DNA of 64,000 nucleotides from Mantis religiosa (lineage: Eukaryota > Arthropoda > Insecta > Mantodea > Mantidae). This document shows positions 34,176-43,849 of the stretch, piece after piece (within the stretch, counting starts at the first letter, position 1; each line of letters begins with the position of its first letter). The notes beneath the pieces were generated by a model that was not told the origin of the DNA, did no database searches, and worked only from the letters and a program-made list of their open reading frames with translations. The translations under genes were made by a program, and so were the position numbers. The stretch lies in assembly GCA_030765055.1 (NCBI GenBank), contig CM060947.1, forward strand, positions 106,707,894 through 106,771,893. Reading direction: 5' to 3'.

Positions 34176-34712
34176 AAGGTACTAATAAAGGTTTAAGATT
34201 GCATATTCATAGTATTTGAAATTGCTTCAGTATGTTTGCTATATAAATAAAACAAAATATTATATTGTTATTGTGAATGTAGCAGTACTTAGTTTCTAAG
34301 TTTATACCTAATAATATAATCCTTATAAACAATAATGTGTTCTATTATTTATTATGAAAATGTGAAAATAGATAAAAAATATATACATAAATAAAAAGTA
34401 ACAAAAGCCAGTAAATCTAGTGGACCATTTAATTGTTTTAATAATTTAACTTCTGGATTTATTTCATGGTTAAATGACCAAAAATGATCTTCTATGGTCG
34501 ATTTATCAGTCTGTTTATGCTTAATGTTACGAAAATGTTCTTTTGTTCTGGTTTCTAAATTACGTTTTGTCTTTCCAATATAAACTTTATCACAATCGAA
34601 ACAATTAAACTGATAAATACCAGATTTTTTATTATTAGGAATTTTATCTTTTTTAGAGAAATGAGGAACTAAAGTTATACCAAGTCAAGATTTAAGTGAA
34701 AATAATAAATCA

Positions 34713-35060
34713 TTGATTAAATTGAAATGTAGCAAAATGTTACAAAATTTAGATAAGTACCAACCTAAGAGAAATAATAATAAACAATTTCTTAAATCAT
34801 TAAATCAAAAAGATTTAATTTTCACTAAAGGGGATAAGGGTAATAGAATTGTAATTTTAGATAAATCCTATTATATTAATAGAGTAAAACTTTTACTTCA
34901 AGGTGAAGATTTCATAAAAATTAATAAAGACCCTTTAAAATCTCTTGTTTCAAATTCTAATAATATGCTTAATGAAGTGAAAATTATATCAAATAAAGAC
35001 AAACATTTAGTAAAAGTTAGTAACCCTATTTTATCTAGGAGTATACTGCAAACATTTTGC
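34713..35060 (+). pseudogene. PLE reverse transcriptase, N-terminal region
   Basis: Encodes NLDKYQPKRNNNKQFLKSLN and FTKGDKGNRIVILDKSYYIN, the conserved fingers region (K-G-D-K/KG-N-x-x-V-x-x-D) of PLE RTs. The frame then runs into LINE sequence and stops at 35099. Confidence 0.75.
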
Positions 35061-35735
35061 ACAGTATCTAACACTAGACGAAACTTCAAACCATTATGAG
35101 AACTAACAGCCATAAAAGCAGCACTGCAGAATGTCCTGTACAGACCGTACATAAAGCAAAACATAGTTATCTTAACAGATTCAAAATCAGCCATAGATGG
35201 GATTGTAAATTATAAAAACAAAACAACAAGAAACATCAAAGAAATAAGAAGTTTAATTAAAGCTGTCGAATCAAGAAACCATGTCACCCTGCAATGGATT
35301 CCAGCCCTTGTTGGACTCTTAGGTAATGAACATGCTGACCAACTAGCAAAAAAAGGTGCAATTCAAAATATAAAACCCGTAAGACAAACTAAAATTAATA
35401 AACAATTAAACAACCTTAAGCTACATTTTAAAAGACAGCAGAGACTTGATGAAGAAGATAAACTAAAAGACAAGGATTATAAGAACATTGGAGACAAAAC
35501 TGACATACAAAACTACCAAGAAAAACTGCAGTGGCCCTATTTAGAATGGAAACTGGCCATGATTGTCTTGCAGAACACCTTTATAAAATACACTGCATAC
35601 CTACACCCAAATGTACTATCTGTAAAGAGGATGTTATCATGAATAAACACCATTTGGACAAATGTAATGGTCTCAAAAGTGGGAACCTACAGGCTTTATA
35701 TTGGGAAGCTAGGGGGAAAATGATGCAAATCAACT
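35060..35735 (+). mobile_element. LINE RNase H fragment nested in PLE
   Basis: Translation gives ELTAIKAALQNVLYRPYIKQ, IVILTDSKSAIDGIVN, HVTLQWIPALVGLLGNEHAD and QLAKKGA, an RNase H domain of a Jockey/I-like LINE. It is followed by a zinc-knuckle-like CTICKEDVIMNKHHLDKC. PLE coding resumes after it (NPPVPL-like from 35737). Target duplications could not be located, so ends are approximate. Closely parallels the insert in the BEL element at 22793. Confidence 0.7.
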
Positions 35736-36299
35736 AATCCCCCAGTACCATTAGTCAACAACAAAACAACAACTATTTTACCTAGGATTTATGCTCTTCC
35801 TAAAATTCATAAACCAGGAAATAAAATGAGACCTATTGTAAATTGTATAATTTCACCAACTTATAATTTAGCTAAATGATTACATAAAAAATTTAGTAAT
35901 TTTGGTAAATTTGAGGGTTTAAGTATTAAAAATTCTTTTGAATTAGTTAAAGATTGCCAATGTTATATTATCTAAAATTGATAAACTTGTTTCTTTTGAT
36001 GTAACTGCCGCATTTCCCAGTATTCTTAGAGAAAAGGCTTTTAATTTATTTAAAAAATTGGTTGAATTCAATAAATTTACGTGAGGACTTAATAGCTGAT
36101 TTTGTTTAACTTACTAAATTTTGTTTAGATCAAAATTTTTTCACTTTTAATGGTGAATTTTTTCAGCACACTTCTGGCTTAGAAATGGGTAATCCTCTTT
36201 CACCTTTTCTTTTTTATATTTCTATGAGTTTTTTCGAAATGCAAGTCATTGAAGCATTCCCTTTAATTTTTAAAGTTTGGTATAGACATGTTGATATTT

Positions 36300-37150
36300 T
36301 TGCAATTGTTCCTGATAAACTCATGAACGATGCTTTAAAATGACTAAATTTGCAAGATAAAGCTATACAGTTTACATTAGAAACTGAAATTAATGGATTT
36401 CTTCCTTTTCTAGATCTAAAGATAATAAGAAATAATAATAAATTAAACTTTGGTATTTATAGGAAGTCTACTCATATTGATAATTACATAAAAAATAAAA
36501 GTTTTAACCCTTTTTCACATAAATTTGCTGTTTTCAATAGTTTCATTTATAGATTAATAAATATACCCCTGAATAAAGATGAATTTAATAAAGAAAATAA
36601 ACATAATTATTAATACTGCTTTAATTAATGGTTTTAATAAAGACTTTATAAATACAAAAATTGAAAAATTAAAATATCAAAAAACTGTTAGTGATATTTC
36701 TACCCTATATTTCTACCCTTAAAAAAATAAAAGACGATTATAATTTCAAAAAATTTACTTACCATCCTTGGGTTAGTAAGCATTTTGAAAAACTTTTTAA
36801 AGAGTTTGGTATAACTTTAGTTCCTCAAATATAGTATTAAAAATTTATTGCATTTCTCTAAAAAAGATAAAATTCCTAATGCTAAAAAATATGGTATTTA
36901 TCAGTTTAATTGTTTCAAATGTGATAAAAGTTTATATTGGAAAGACAAAATGTAATTTAGAAACCAGTACGAAGAAGCATTTTCGTAACATTAAGTATAA
37001 ACAGACTGATAAATCGGCTGTAGCAGGTCATTTTTTGTCATTTAACCATGAAATAAATCCAGAAGTTAAATTATTAAAACAATTAAATGTTCTGATAGAT
37101 TTAATGGTTTGGGAAAATATATTTATTTTAAAAACAAACATCGCTTAATG
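36300..37150 (+). pseudogene. PLE RT C-terminal part plus GIY-YIG endonuclease, decayed
   Basis: IQFTLETEINGFLPFLDLKI at 36360-36420 and IYRKSTHIDNYIKNKSFNPF at 36450-36510 are the thumb/linker region of PLE RT. KVYIGKTKCNLETSTKKHF and AGHFLSFNHEINPEVKLLKQ (36920-37080) are the GIY-YIG nuclease, which nicks DNA for target-primed insertion. The upstream GIY half is shifted in frame. Confidence 0.75.
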
Positions 37151-37264
37151 AATTTAGAGATACCGGCAGTCGATTCTATTTTTAAATTTGTTTTATTTTC
37201 AGATTTTGGTAGCACTAACAAGAACATATCAATATCTGGCATTCATAACGATGGTGACAGCGTT

Positions 37265-37310
37265 GTTTCCGGCTGAAGATATTTTTACATGAAATCGCGA
37301 TCCCGGAGAA
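37265..37310 (+). ncRNA. hammerhead-ribozyme-like motif in PLE tail, best helix I
   Basis: Order: TTTCCGG (37266-37272), CTGAAGA core (37273-37279), an 11-nt weakly paired helix II region, GAAA (37291-37294), palindromic ATCGCGAT as helix III (37294-37301), C as cleavage base (37302), and CCGGAGA (37303-37309), which pairs with the first segment over 7 bp (one G-U). This is the complete type-I hammerhead layout. Helix II is the weak point. Short palindromic helix III is known for PLE hammerheads, which may act as dimers. Confidence 0.65.
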
Positions 37311-37315
37311 TTTAT

Positions 37316-37972
37316 AAGAAAATGATCGTTTCTTATAAGATAATTGAAGTTTTAAGTTACAAATTGTTATATTTGTATATATTTGTTTGCTTCACTGTTA
37401 ATAGCTTCACATTTTACGTATTTATTAGAACTTCATGTGTTAATTTCTTGCTCATGCAGAAAAGTTAATCACCATCTATCGGTTTTCGAAAAAATTCTGC
37501 ATTTTTAACCCTCAAATTTGCACTAGTTAAACTATGCTATTTGTTTCTTCTCACATTCAATGAGACAGTTTCAGGAAGGAGTACTGAATGATTGTTTTGC
37601 TAACCAATTAGGATTGCCAATAGAAGAAACTGTTTTTCTCAGAAATGCATTTTGTGCATCTATGAAGTTTTGAAAAAATGCTCCTCAATTTTTAACACCA
37701 TATAATATGTGAGATTAGGGTATTAACGTTAATATTGTGAGTGAACACTTTACTGGGTTTTCTTGTTTTGCCAGCTGTGATTCTCCAATATTTTTTATGA
37801 TTCATTAGCACAGGTAGATGTAGGCATTTATAACTTATATAAACAAATTTTGCAGTGATGTGCAAAGGTGCTTGGTTATCAGTTTGAAATTGATGCATTT
37901 CATCATTTCTTTAAATAAATATTTGCTGTCTATACATTTTGTTTTGATGCACATTGTTAATCTTTTTTTACA
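37316..37972. other. intron sequence before the terminal exon
   Basis: No element recognised. It ends in the branch/pyrimidine region TTAATCTTTTTTTACAG of the acceptor at 37973. Confidence 0.4.
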
Positions 37973-37973
37973 G

Positions 37974-40900
37974 AAATCCTCTTCGGTACTGAGGAAATTA
38001 AAAAGGAGAATTGCAAGTAAACCAAAAAATTCAGTTGGTGTCCAGGAAGTTAACTTGAGACAAATAGCAGCAAGCAGTCGAATAGATACAGCAAGAGAGT
38101 ACAGTAGGACAAGGCGTTCAAATACCAGTGAAAATAAGCGTGGAGAAAATAGAAGTTCAAAAGCTTTGGCAAGGAAATCAAAAATTGTTAATCAAGAAGA
38201 CTCAAGAGTAAAATCTTGTACGGTTCTTGCAGTTAAACTGAAATATCCATATGTTTCAAGAACTACATCTGTGAAACTGAACAGCAGAAGCTCCGACAGA
38301 AACAGCAGAAGCCCCAACAAAAACAGCAGAAGCCCCAACAGAAACAGCAGAAGCCGAAACAGAAATAGCAGTGCCTCTAAAGCATTACCAACGAAAACTG
38401 TAAAGTTACCTGAGACTGACTTGGATGACCGGGGTGCTTCAAGGAGAAGCTCTCGAACAAGAAAACCTACCAATAAAGAATTAAGATCAATTTTAATTTC
38501 TACTGATGATACCAAATTAGGATTAGAGAAGCATAATGGTGAGATATCTCCTCAAAAACCTCGCAGAAGAAGTGTTAAACCACAGATAAGCAATGATACA
38601 TCCATTCCTGATCAAAACACACGGGCGGTTAAAGTTGGTCCTTCAGGAAAGAAAGTAATGGATGATATGGAATGTGTAAGATGTGGTTTAACTCCTTCCC
38701 AGTTCTTTGGCAGAGATGCAGAGCATAATACTGTATGCTGCATTTGTTCTCTTGTAGAACCACCTCAAGGACTTAAAGCACTTCTGCAACTCTTAAAATT
38801 GGACTGTTGTTTAAATGTCTTAAATAAACGGAATCAAAATGCTCTGAAAAGTAATAACACACCATCCAGAAAAAGAAGAATGAGTGGACACATTTCTAAA
38901 GCTGTTAATGAGAATGCAGCTTCTGGTAATAATTCTGTTGTGAAAACCTTAAGAGAAAGAAGCACTGTTAGAGCTCAGAAAGAACATAACCAAAGTTCAC
39001 TTGAAGATCAGAAACAAAATACAACTCAGTTTACTAGACCTGTTAGACAGCAGAGAGGAAATTCCAGCATGAACTTAAATAAACTGTCAAATGCAACAAA
39101 ATCTTCTGATTCAGGTACAGTAAGTAATACTAGAGTAAGCAGAAGACTTTCAGAGAAAGCTCTTTCACAGTTAAAATCACCCGCAAAAGCAAACACACAA
39201 AGACTATCCTCCGGAAAGGATATTCACAGAAATCTCAAGAGAAAAATTTCTCCTACAACTACCCAAAATCCAGCAAAGAGAAGAAAATTGACAGAAACTG
39301 TTGAAGTTAAGGAATATATCTGTACCTTATGTAATTCTACCTTTGCAATTCAATGGAAATTAAAACTTCATGAGCTTAGCCATTCAGACAAAAGCCACCC
39401 AAATGTAGTACTGCGACATGTTGAAATCAAAAATAGATCAGATGTTACAGTTATGGATTGTGTTCCAGACAGTGAAAATACTGCAGACAAAGACAGCTTG
39501 AACGAGCAAGTTTCAGATCCTGCAGAACAGCAGACAGACATTATTGAGAAACTGCAGGAAGGTACAACTATCTCAGATAATGAGAGTCCCATGGAAGATG
39601 GAGATGACTTGGAACATCCTCAGACTTCCAAACATAGAGATGAAGTTGGGTCTGTTTTGGAAGGTAATGAAGAGATTATCAATAGTAGTAGTGTTATACA
39701 GAGTATACAAATCAATGATGCTTCTACAAATGAGAATACAGATCTCTATGATATGACAGCAAATTGTGATACTCCTTCAGATAAAGATAATATTGAAGTT
39801 AATGAAGAATCTGATGCACCAATCAGATGTGAAGAAAATCCCACTTGCAGTAACTCTACAAATCAGTCAGTCAAAGCCAAGGAAGATGAGATTAGTGAGA
39901 AACCTGATTTAAGCAGCAACTTTGATACAAATTCTCTTGGAACTCATGAGCATATTAAAGACAAGGAGCAGGTTGAAATAAAATCTAATGAAATTGCAGG
40001 TAGCAAAAGGGAAAAACCTAAAGAAAATGAAAGTATGATGGAGGAAAGCAATCCCTTAGACATAGTTTCAGATGAAGATACTGCAGTTGACCAACCAGAA
40101 ATACAAAATACTGTGAAAGGATTAGCTGAAGTAGAAGAAGTTGAAGTGGAAGTGGAAGAAGAAAATGAAAATAACATGGGATCACAGGAGTCTGTGAAAG
40201 TGATTGCGGAAACAGAAACTTGTGAATTAAATAAAACTAATGAAGATGAACATGCAGGAGAAGAAAATGAAAGTAATGAGGAATCAGAGGAGTCTATGAA
40301 AGAGATTGGAGAAACAGAGACTCATGAATTAAGTGAAATTAATGAAGATGAACATGCAGGAGAAGAAAATGAAAACACAGATAAAATATATGGTAATACT
40401 GCTGGAGAAAAGGCTGAACTGTGTCAGGATGATGAAGAATATGATAGTTCAAAAATGGATGAAAATTGCAGCAAAGAAAGTGTTTCTCTTAAAAGTACTG
40501 AACAAAAGGATGTTGAGAGTGTAGTGATGGAAAAAGAAAGCAATTTTGAAAACACTGCAAATGAATGTAGTAAGCTTGCAGAGACAGAAATTAAATCAAA
40601 ACATAATCATGATGATCAGCATAAGGCTGATGGTTTGGAAAATAAGGAAAAAAAAGTGAATGGTACTGCTGCTGAGGATGATGATGATGCAGATGATGAA
40701 GATGAAGATGATGAAGATGATGATAATGATGATGAAGATGATGGAAGCAAAAATGTATTTGAGTCAGAGAATCCATATCATACAGAAGTTGTAACTCATG
40801 CTGCAGATGACATTTCCCAGCATCCAGTTGATGAAAATATGGCTGAGCTTTATAACCAAATGAATAAGATGTTTGAGGGAGAACCTGATGAAGACAAGAC

Positions 40901-40991
40901 AGCAAAAACAGAACCTGCAAAGAAATCATCTGATTACCTTGGAAATGGAAATCATTTTTCTGAGTCTAATGATCAGAATAGAGTACAATAA
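37974..40991 (+). CDS. zinc-finger nuclear protein, large terminal exon
   Basis: A pyrimidine-rich acceptor (CTTTTTTTACAG) at 37973 precedes 1005 codons; the frame is open further upstream, but the 38 residues before the acceptor are intron translation. With the 28307 exon the protein is 1014 residues. Seen: basic N-terminus; RNSRSPN-type repeats (about 112-142); a CxxC-x17-CxxC zinc ribbon (Cys 243, 246, 264, 267); NLS PAKRRKL (442-448); one C2H2 finger (Cys 459, 462, His 475, 479); then a mostly acidic half with a 34-residue tandem duplication (about 748-815), an Asp/Glu run (909-933) and a less biased C-terminus (HPVDENMAELYNQMNKMFEG). Likely a nuclear DNA- or chromatin-associated protein. 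I do not recognise an orthologue. No stops or frameshifts: a functional gene. Confidence 0.9.
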   Translation, partial: KSSSVLRKLKRRIASKPKNSVGVQEVNLRQIAASSRIDTAREYSRTRRSNTSENKRGENRSSKALARKSKIVNQEDSRVKSCTVLAVKLKYPYVSRTTSVKLNSRSSDRNSRSPNKNSRSPNRNSRSRNRNSSASKALPTKTVKLPETDLDDRGASRRSSRTRKPTNKELRSILISTDDTKLGLEKHNGEISPQKPRRRSVKPQISNDTSIPDQNTRAVKVGPSGKKVMDDMECVRCGLTPSQFFGRDAEHNTVCCICSLVEPPQGLKALLQLLKLDCCLNVLNKRNQNALKSNNTPSRKRRMSGHISKAVNENAASGNNSVVKTLRERSTVRAQKEHNQSSLEDQKQNTTQFTRPVRQQRGNSSMNLNKLSNATKSSDSGTVSNTRVSRRLSEKALSQLKSPAKANTQRLSSGKDIHRNLKRKISPTTTQNPAKRRKLTETVEVKEYICTLCNSTFAIQWKLKLHELSHSDKSHPNVVLRHVEIKNRSDVTVMDCVPDSENTADKDSLNEQVSDPAEQQTDIIEKLQEGTTISDNESPMEDGDDLEHPQTSKHRDEVGSVLEGNEEIINSSSVIQSIQINDASTNENTDLYDMTANCDTPSDKDNIEVNEESDAPIRCEENPTCSNSTNQSVKAKEDEISEKPDLSSNFDTNSLGTHEHIKDKEQVEIKSNEIAGSKREKPKENESMMEESNPLDIVSDEDTAVDQPEIQNTVKGLAEVEEVEVEVEEENENNMGSQESVKVIAETETCELNKTNEDEHAGEENESNEESEESMKEIGETETHELSEINEDEHAGEENENTDKIYGNTAGEKAELCQDDEEYDSSKMDENCSKESVSLKSTEQKDVESVVMEKESNFENTANECSKLAETEIKSKHNHDDQHKADGLENKEKKVNGTAAEDDDDADDEDEDDEDDDNDDEDDGSKNVFESENPYHTEVVTHAADDISQHPVDENMAELYNQMNKMFEGEPDEDKTAKTEPAKKSSDYLGNGNHFSESNDQNRVQ

Positions 40992-41750
40992 AGCCTAAAG
41001 AATAGAAGGATTAGCTGATGTTGCTGTAACTGAAGAAATTTCATAAATTTGCAGATGGTTAATTTAATATACATGTGCTGAAGCGGTTGGAATGCAAAAT
41101 GAAACAAAATAAAAGATTCAATATGCACATAATAAATCCCGTCGGCATTATATAGGAAATGATTATGCAGACAGTTGTTAAGTCAGAAAAAAGTTATGGT
41201 TCACTAACAGTGAGAAGCAAGCAATTTGCCCAAATAAAAATGTTCAAATGTACAAATTTAATTAAAACTTCCTCCCTTAAATGATGCTAGTTGGAACTAC
41301 AAAATCCAGATTAGTGTGGAAGTGGAAGATATTTGATCAGTTTTTATTTTCAGACCATTTAATGTTGTTACATTCAAATGGAGACTATTTAGTTAGTTTT
41401 CATAATTAAATGACAATTTGCAAGATTTAACCTTCAAAATGAACAGGCACATACGTTTTCTTTGAAGTCTTAAGTTTCTTCAAATGAGCGTTTTTTGCAA
41501 ATTCTATTATACTCTGTGATAGATACATAGTTAGTGCCATTGAGGGCAGTGTTAAAAATAACTTACAAATATTTTGACACAACATTAATGTGAATGAATG
41601 AGTGAATTATTTTGTATTTGAAAGATTTGCCTCTATATTGTTCTTATAAAATATTATAATAAGTTTTAAAACAGACATTGTAAACATATTTGACCTGAGG
41701 GGAGGATATGGTTATAGTTAAGTTTATTGTTTTATTCATTAATAAAAGCA
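40992..41750 (+). terminator. 3'UTR with candidate poly(A) signals
   Basis: AATAAA occurs at 41108-41113 and 41131-41136, and again at 41741-41746. The region is free of recognised repeats until the PLE at about 41.94 kb, consistent with a 3'UTR of 0.15 or 0.75 kb. Confidence 0.5.
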
Positions 41751-41984
41751 CTTTATTCTAATGTTTTGTACTAGAGTAAAAGCTCATCAATCATATTAAG
41801 AATTTGACATTGTCATTTCATAATTATTTTCCAGTTTATATTCAATAAATTCATGTGTTTATTAAATGTTCGGCAGTTTATTCCTATAAAAAAGCAATAT
41901 TAATGTTTTTCCATTGTGTAAGAACTATGATACAATGAAGCACAAAATTAATATAATTTTGAGTCAAACTAATAATCAATGCTT

Positions 41985-42040
41985 CACCTATAATGCGTTT
42001 CGTTAGGATCTTCCTAACATCATCTGCTGTTGTCGAGTGA
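41985..42040 (-). ncRNA. hammerhead-like motif in PLE tail (core mutated)
   Basis: Minus strand: CAGAUGA (42026-42020; the invariant U4 is A), helix II GUUAGGA / UCCUAAC, GAAA (42001-41998), then ACGCAUU. Same frame of motif as the partner in the inverted arm at 43.75 kb, but the core is mutated, so it is probably inactive. Confidence 0.45.
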
Positions 42041-43243
42041 TGGACGTCGGTTCGGTGAACTCCTCGGAGGTGATAGGTGCAAGTGAATTTCTCGTTCTAT
42101 ATCATGATTGTCCTTCCAAAAATGGTACGCTACCACCGATTTATCCATTTCTTTGTTCCTAATGCTCCTAAAATGCTCTTTAAGCCTAATGTTCAAGTTC
42201 CTTTTTGTTTTTCCAATGTAAAAGTTGTCACAGCCCTTGCAATTTATCCGGTACACACCTGATTTGTTGTCTGTGGGTATTTCCTTTGTATTATGTGATT
42301 TCAAAAGGTGTTGTACACTAAATTTGTTCTGTGGGGCCAAAGTAATATTGTGTTCTTTGAAGACTTTTTGGAAAAGGTGTGTAGCTCTGGGATGATATGT
42401 AAATTTTCTGTATGAAGTTTCATTGCTGATTGGGGAAAGAGTAGTTACTTGTTTGCATCTTTGTTGTCTTTTGAATTTATCAATTTTCTTGTTGACCAAT
42501 TCAGCACTGAATCCATTGTATTCTGCAATGTGAATGATATTATTGTACTCTTTGATATATTCTATCTTGTTTAAAGGTACATTAACAAGCCTGTAATCTA
42601 AACTGTTGATAACAGCATGCTTGTGTTGTCTTGGGTTATATCCATCTGATTTTATGAAATTCTCTGTGTGTGTTTCCTTTCTATGTATGCCAAATTCAAG
42701 TTTATTATGTTTTCTGGTAAGTTTCAAATCTAAGAAAGGGATTTCATTGTTTGTCTCTTTTTCTATGGAAAATTTTATTGCAGGATTTTGTAAATTAAGT
42801 AGTTTTAATGCATCATCCACTTGTTTCTCATTTACTATTGCCCATATGTCATCCACATATCTACACCAATGTTTGAAAATGAGTGGGAATGCCTTTGTGA
42901 TATGGGTTTCCAAAAAGCTCATGAAGAGCTCTGCCAAAAATGGGGACAATGGGTTGCCCATAAATAGTCCTGATTGTAATTTGAAATTTTTTTTATTGTA
43001 TGTAAAAAAGTACTGTTCAATGCAAATATTAGTTAAGTGAAGGTATTCCTCTATGATGTTTTAGTCTAATTGTTGGGACTGAAGCCATATTTGCATGTAT
43101 TCTATGAGTTTGTCTCTCGGAACTCTTGGGAACAAAGAGATTACATCAAAAGATACCATTTGGTCGGTGGGAGAAAATTGTAGATTTTTAGTTTTGTTGA
43201 TGAATTCCAACAAATTTTTAATACTGTTGCTTTTAAATTTCAT
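42020..43243 (-). pseudogene. PLE reverse transcriptase plus GIY-YIG endonuclease, nearly intact but 5'-truncated
   Basis: Minus strand: SFDVISLFPRVPRDKLIEYM (motif A), one TAG at 43061-43063, FMGNPLSPFLAELFMSF (motif B region), HWCRYVDDIWAIV (motif C, YVDD intact), PFLDLKLTRKHNK (thumb/linker), then NITLAPQNKFSVQHLL, SGVYRINC and NFYIGKTKRNLNIRLKEHFR (GIY-YIG nuclease with Arg) and VVAYHFWKDNHD. The last residues after IHLHLS are frame-shifted by a small deletion relative to the partial copy at 43.5 kb. The RT fingers region upstream of motif A is lost. The enzyme would have reverse-transcribed PLE RNA at a nick made by the nuclease. Confidence 0.88.
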
Positions 43244-43720
43244 ACAGAAAATTTACATATCATCCCAGAGCTACAAACCTTTTCCAAGAAGTCTTCAAAG
43301 AACACAATATCACTTTGGCCCCACAAAACAAATTTAGTGTACAACACCTTTTGAAATCACATAATACAACAAATCAGGTGTGTACCGGATAAATTGCAAG
43401 GGCTGTGACAACTTTTACATTGGAAAAACAAAAAAGAAACTTGAACATTAGGCTTAAAGAGCATTTTAGGAACATTAGGAACAAAGAAATAGATAAATCC
43501 GCAGTAGCGTACCATTTTTGGAAGGACAATCATGATGTAGAACGAGAAATTCACTTATTAAAAATTGTCCAAGGTCCAGCTGCTTTAACTACGTGTGAAA
43601 AAAAATCTTCATAAAGAAACATGAAAGAAAATTGTTTAATTTCGACACTACCTTTGAAGAAAACCCAAATTTTAAGTTCATCAAGATACCGACAGAGACG
43701 CACCTATCACCTCCGAGTTC
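43244..43720 (+). pseudogene. inverted partial copy of PLE GIY-YIG region
   Basis: Plus strand: KNLHIIPELQTFSKKSSKN-like overlap, NITLAPQNKFSVQHLL, CDNFYIGKTK then a frame shift, ALKEHFRNIRNKEIDKSAVA in another frame and YHFWKDNHDVEREIHLLKIV. Several shifts and stops; no RT. It retains the C-terminal segment that the main copy lost. Confidence 0.8.
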
Positions 43721-43734
43721 ACCGAACCGACGTC

Positions 43735-43795
43735 CATTAGTCAGCAACAGCTGATGATGTTAGGAAGATCCTAACGAAACACGTTCTAGGTAAAA
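43735..43795 (+). ncRNA. hammerhead-ribozyme-like motif, intact core
   Basis: CTGATGA (43751-43757), one T, helix II GTTAGGA-AGA-TCCTAAC (7 bp, 43759-43775), GAAA (43776-43779), then ACACGT (near-palindromic helix III) and T-CTAG. Core and helix II match the hammerhead consensus; helix I is short (CAG / CTA, two pairs). It is the exact mirror of the motif at 41998-42026. Confidence 0.6.
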
Positions 43796-43849
43796 TACTA
43801 GTAATAAGTGGAGCATTGAGTATTAGTTTGACTCAAAGTTATATTTATT

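Larger units (their letters stand above)
34420..37315 (+). mobile_element. Penelope-like element, third lineage, with inverted GIY-YIG piece and nested LINE
   Basis: 34420-34690 is a minus-strand GIY-YIG fragment (its complement encodes a YIGKTK-like block near 34570). It abuts a plus-strand element: RT N-terminal region at 34713-35050 (FTKGDKGNRIVILDKSYYIN), an interruption at about 35060-35735 by a LINE RNase H piece, RT continuation (ALPKIHKPGNKMRPIVNCI at 35795), a mutated catalytic box (HVDI in place of YVDD, 36295) and GIY-YIG at 36880-37150. The 3' tail ends with a hammerhead-like motif. AT-richer than the other PLEs, with many stops. Confidence 0.8.
41941..43848 (-). mobile_element. 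Penelope-like element with inverted tail copy
   Basis: The main copy (minus, 43243 to about 41944) encodes the RT from motif A onward plus GIY-YIG, followed by the 3' tail with a hammerhead-like core. Directly against its truncated 5' edge sits a plus-strand partial copy (43244-43848) of the GIY-YIG end and tail. The outer ends are therefore inverted repeats (TTTTGAGTCAAACTAATA at 41959 and its mirror at 43820). The same tail bounds the copies at 1.66 and 7.35 kb. Located just downstream of the zinc-finger gene. Confidence 0.88.

Noticed and set aside
37860..37973. First 38 codons of the 1043-codon open frame
   Set aside because: They translate the pyrimidine-rich intron end before the acceptor at 37973. 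The basic start in the exon at 28307 joins in phase and has better context.
38192..40929. Minus-strand and shifted frames within the zinc-finger exon
   Set aside because: Shadows of the real + strand coding sequence with low-complexity composition.
42077..43040. Plus-strand frames at 42077, 42606 and 43095
   Set aside because: Antisense of the PLE reverse transcriptase and GIY-YIG coding.
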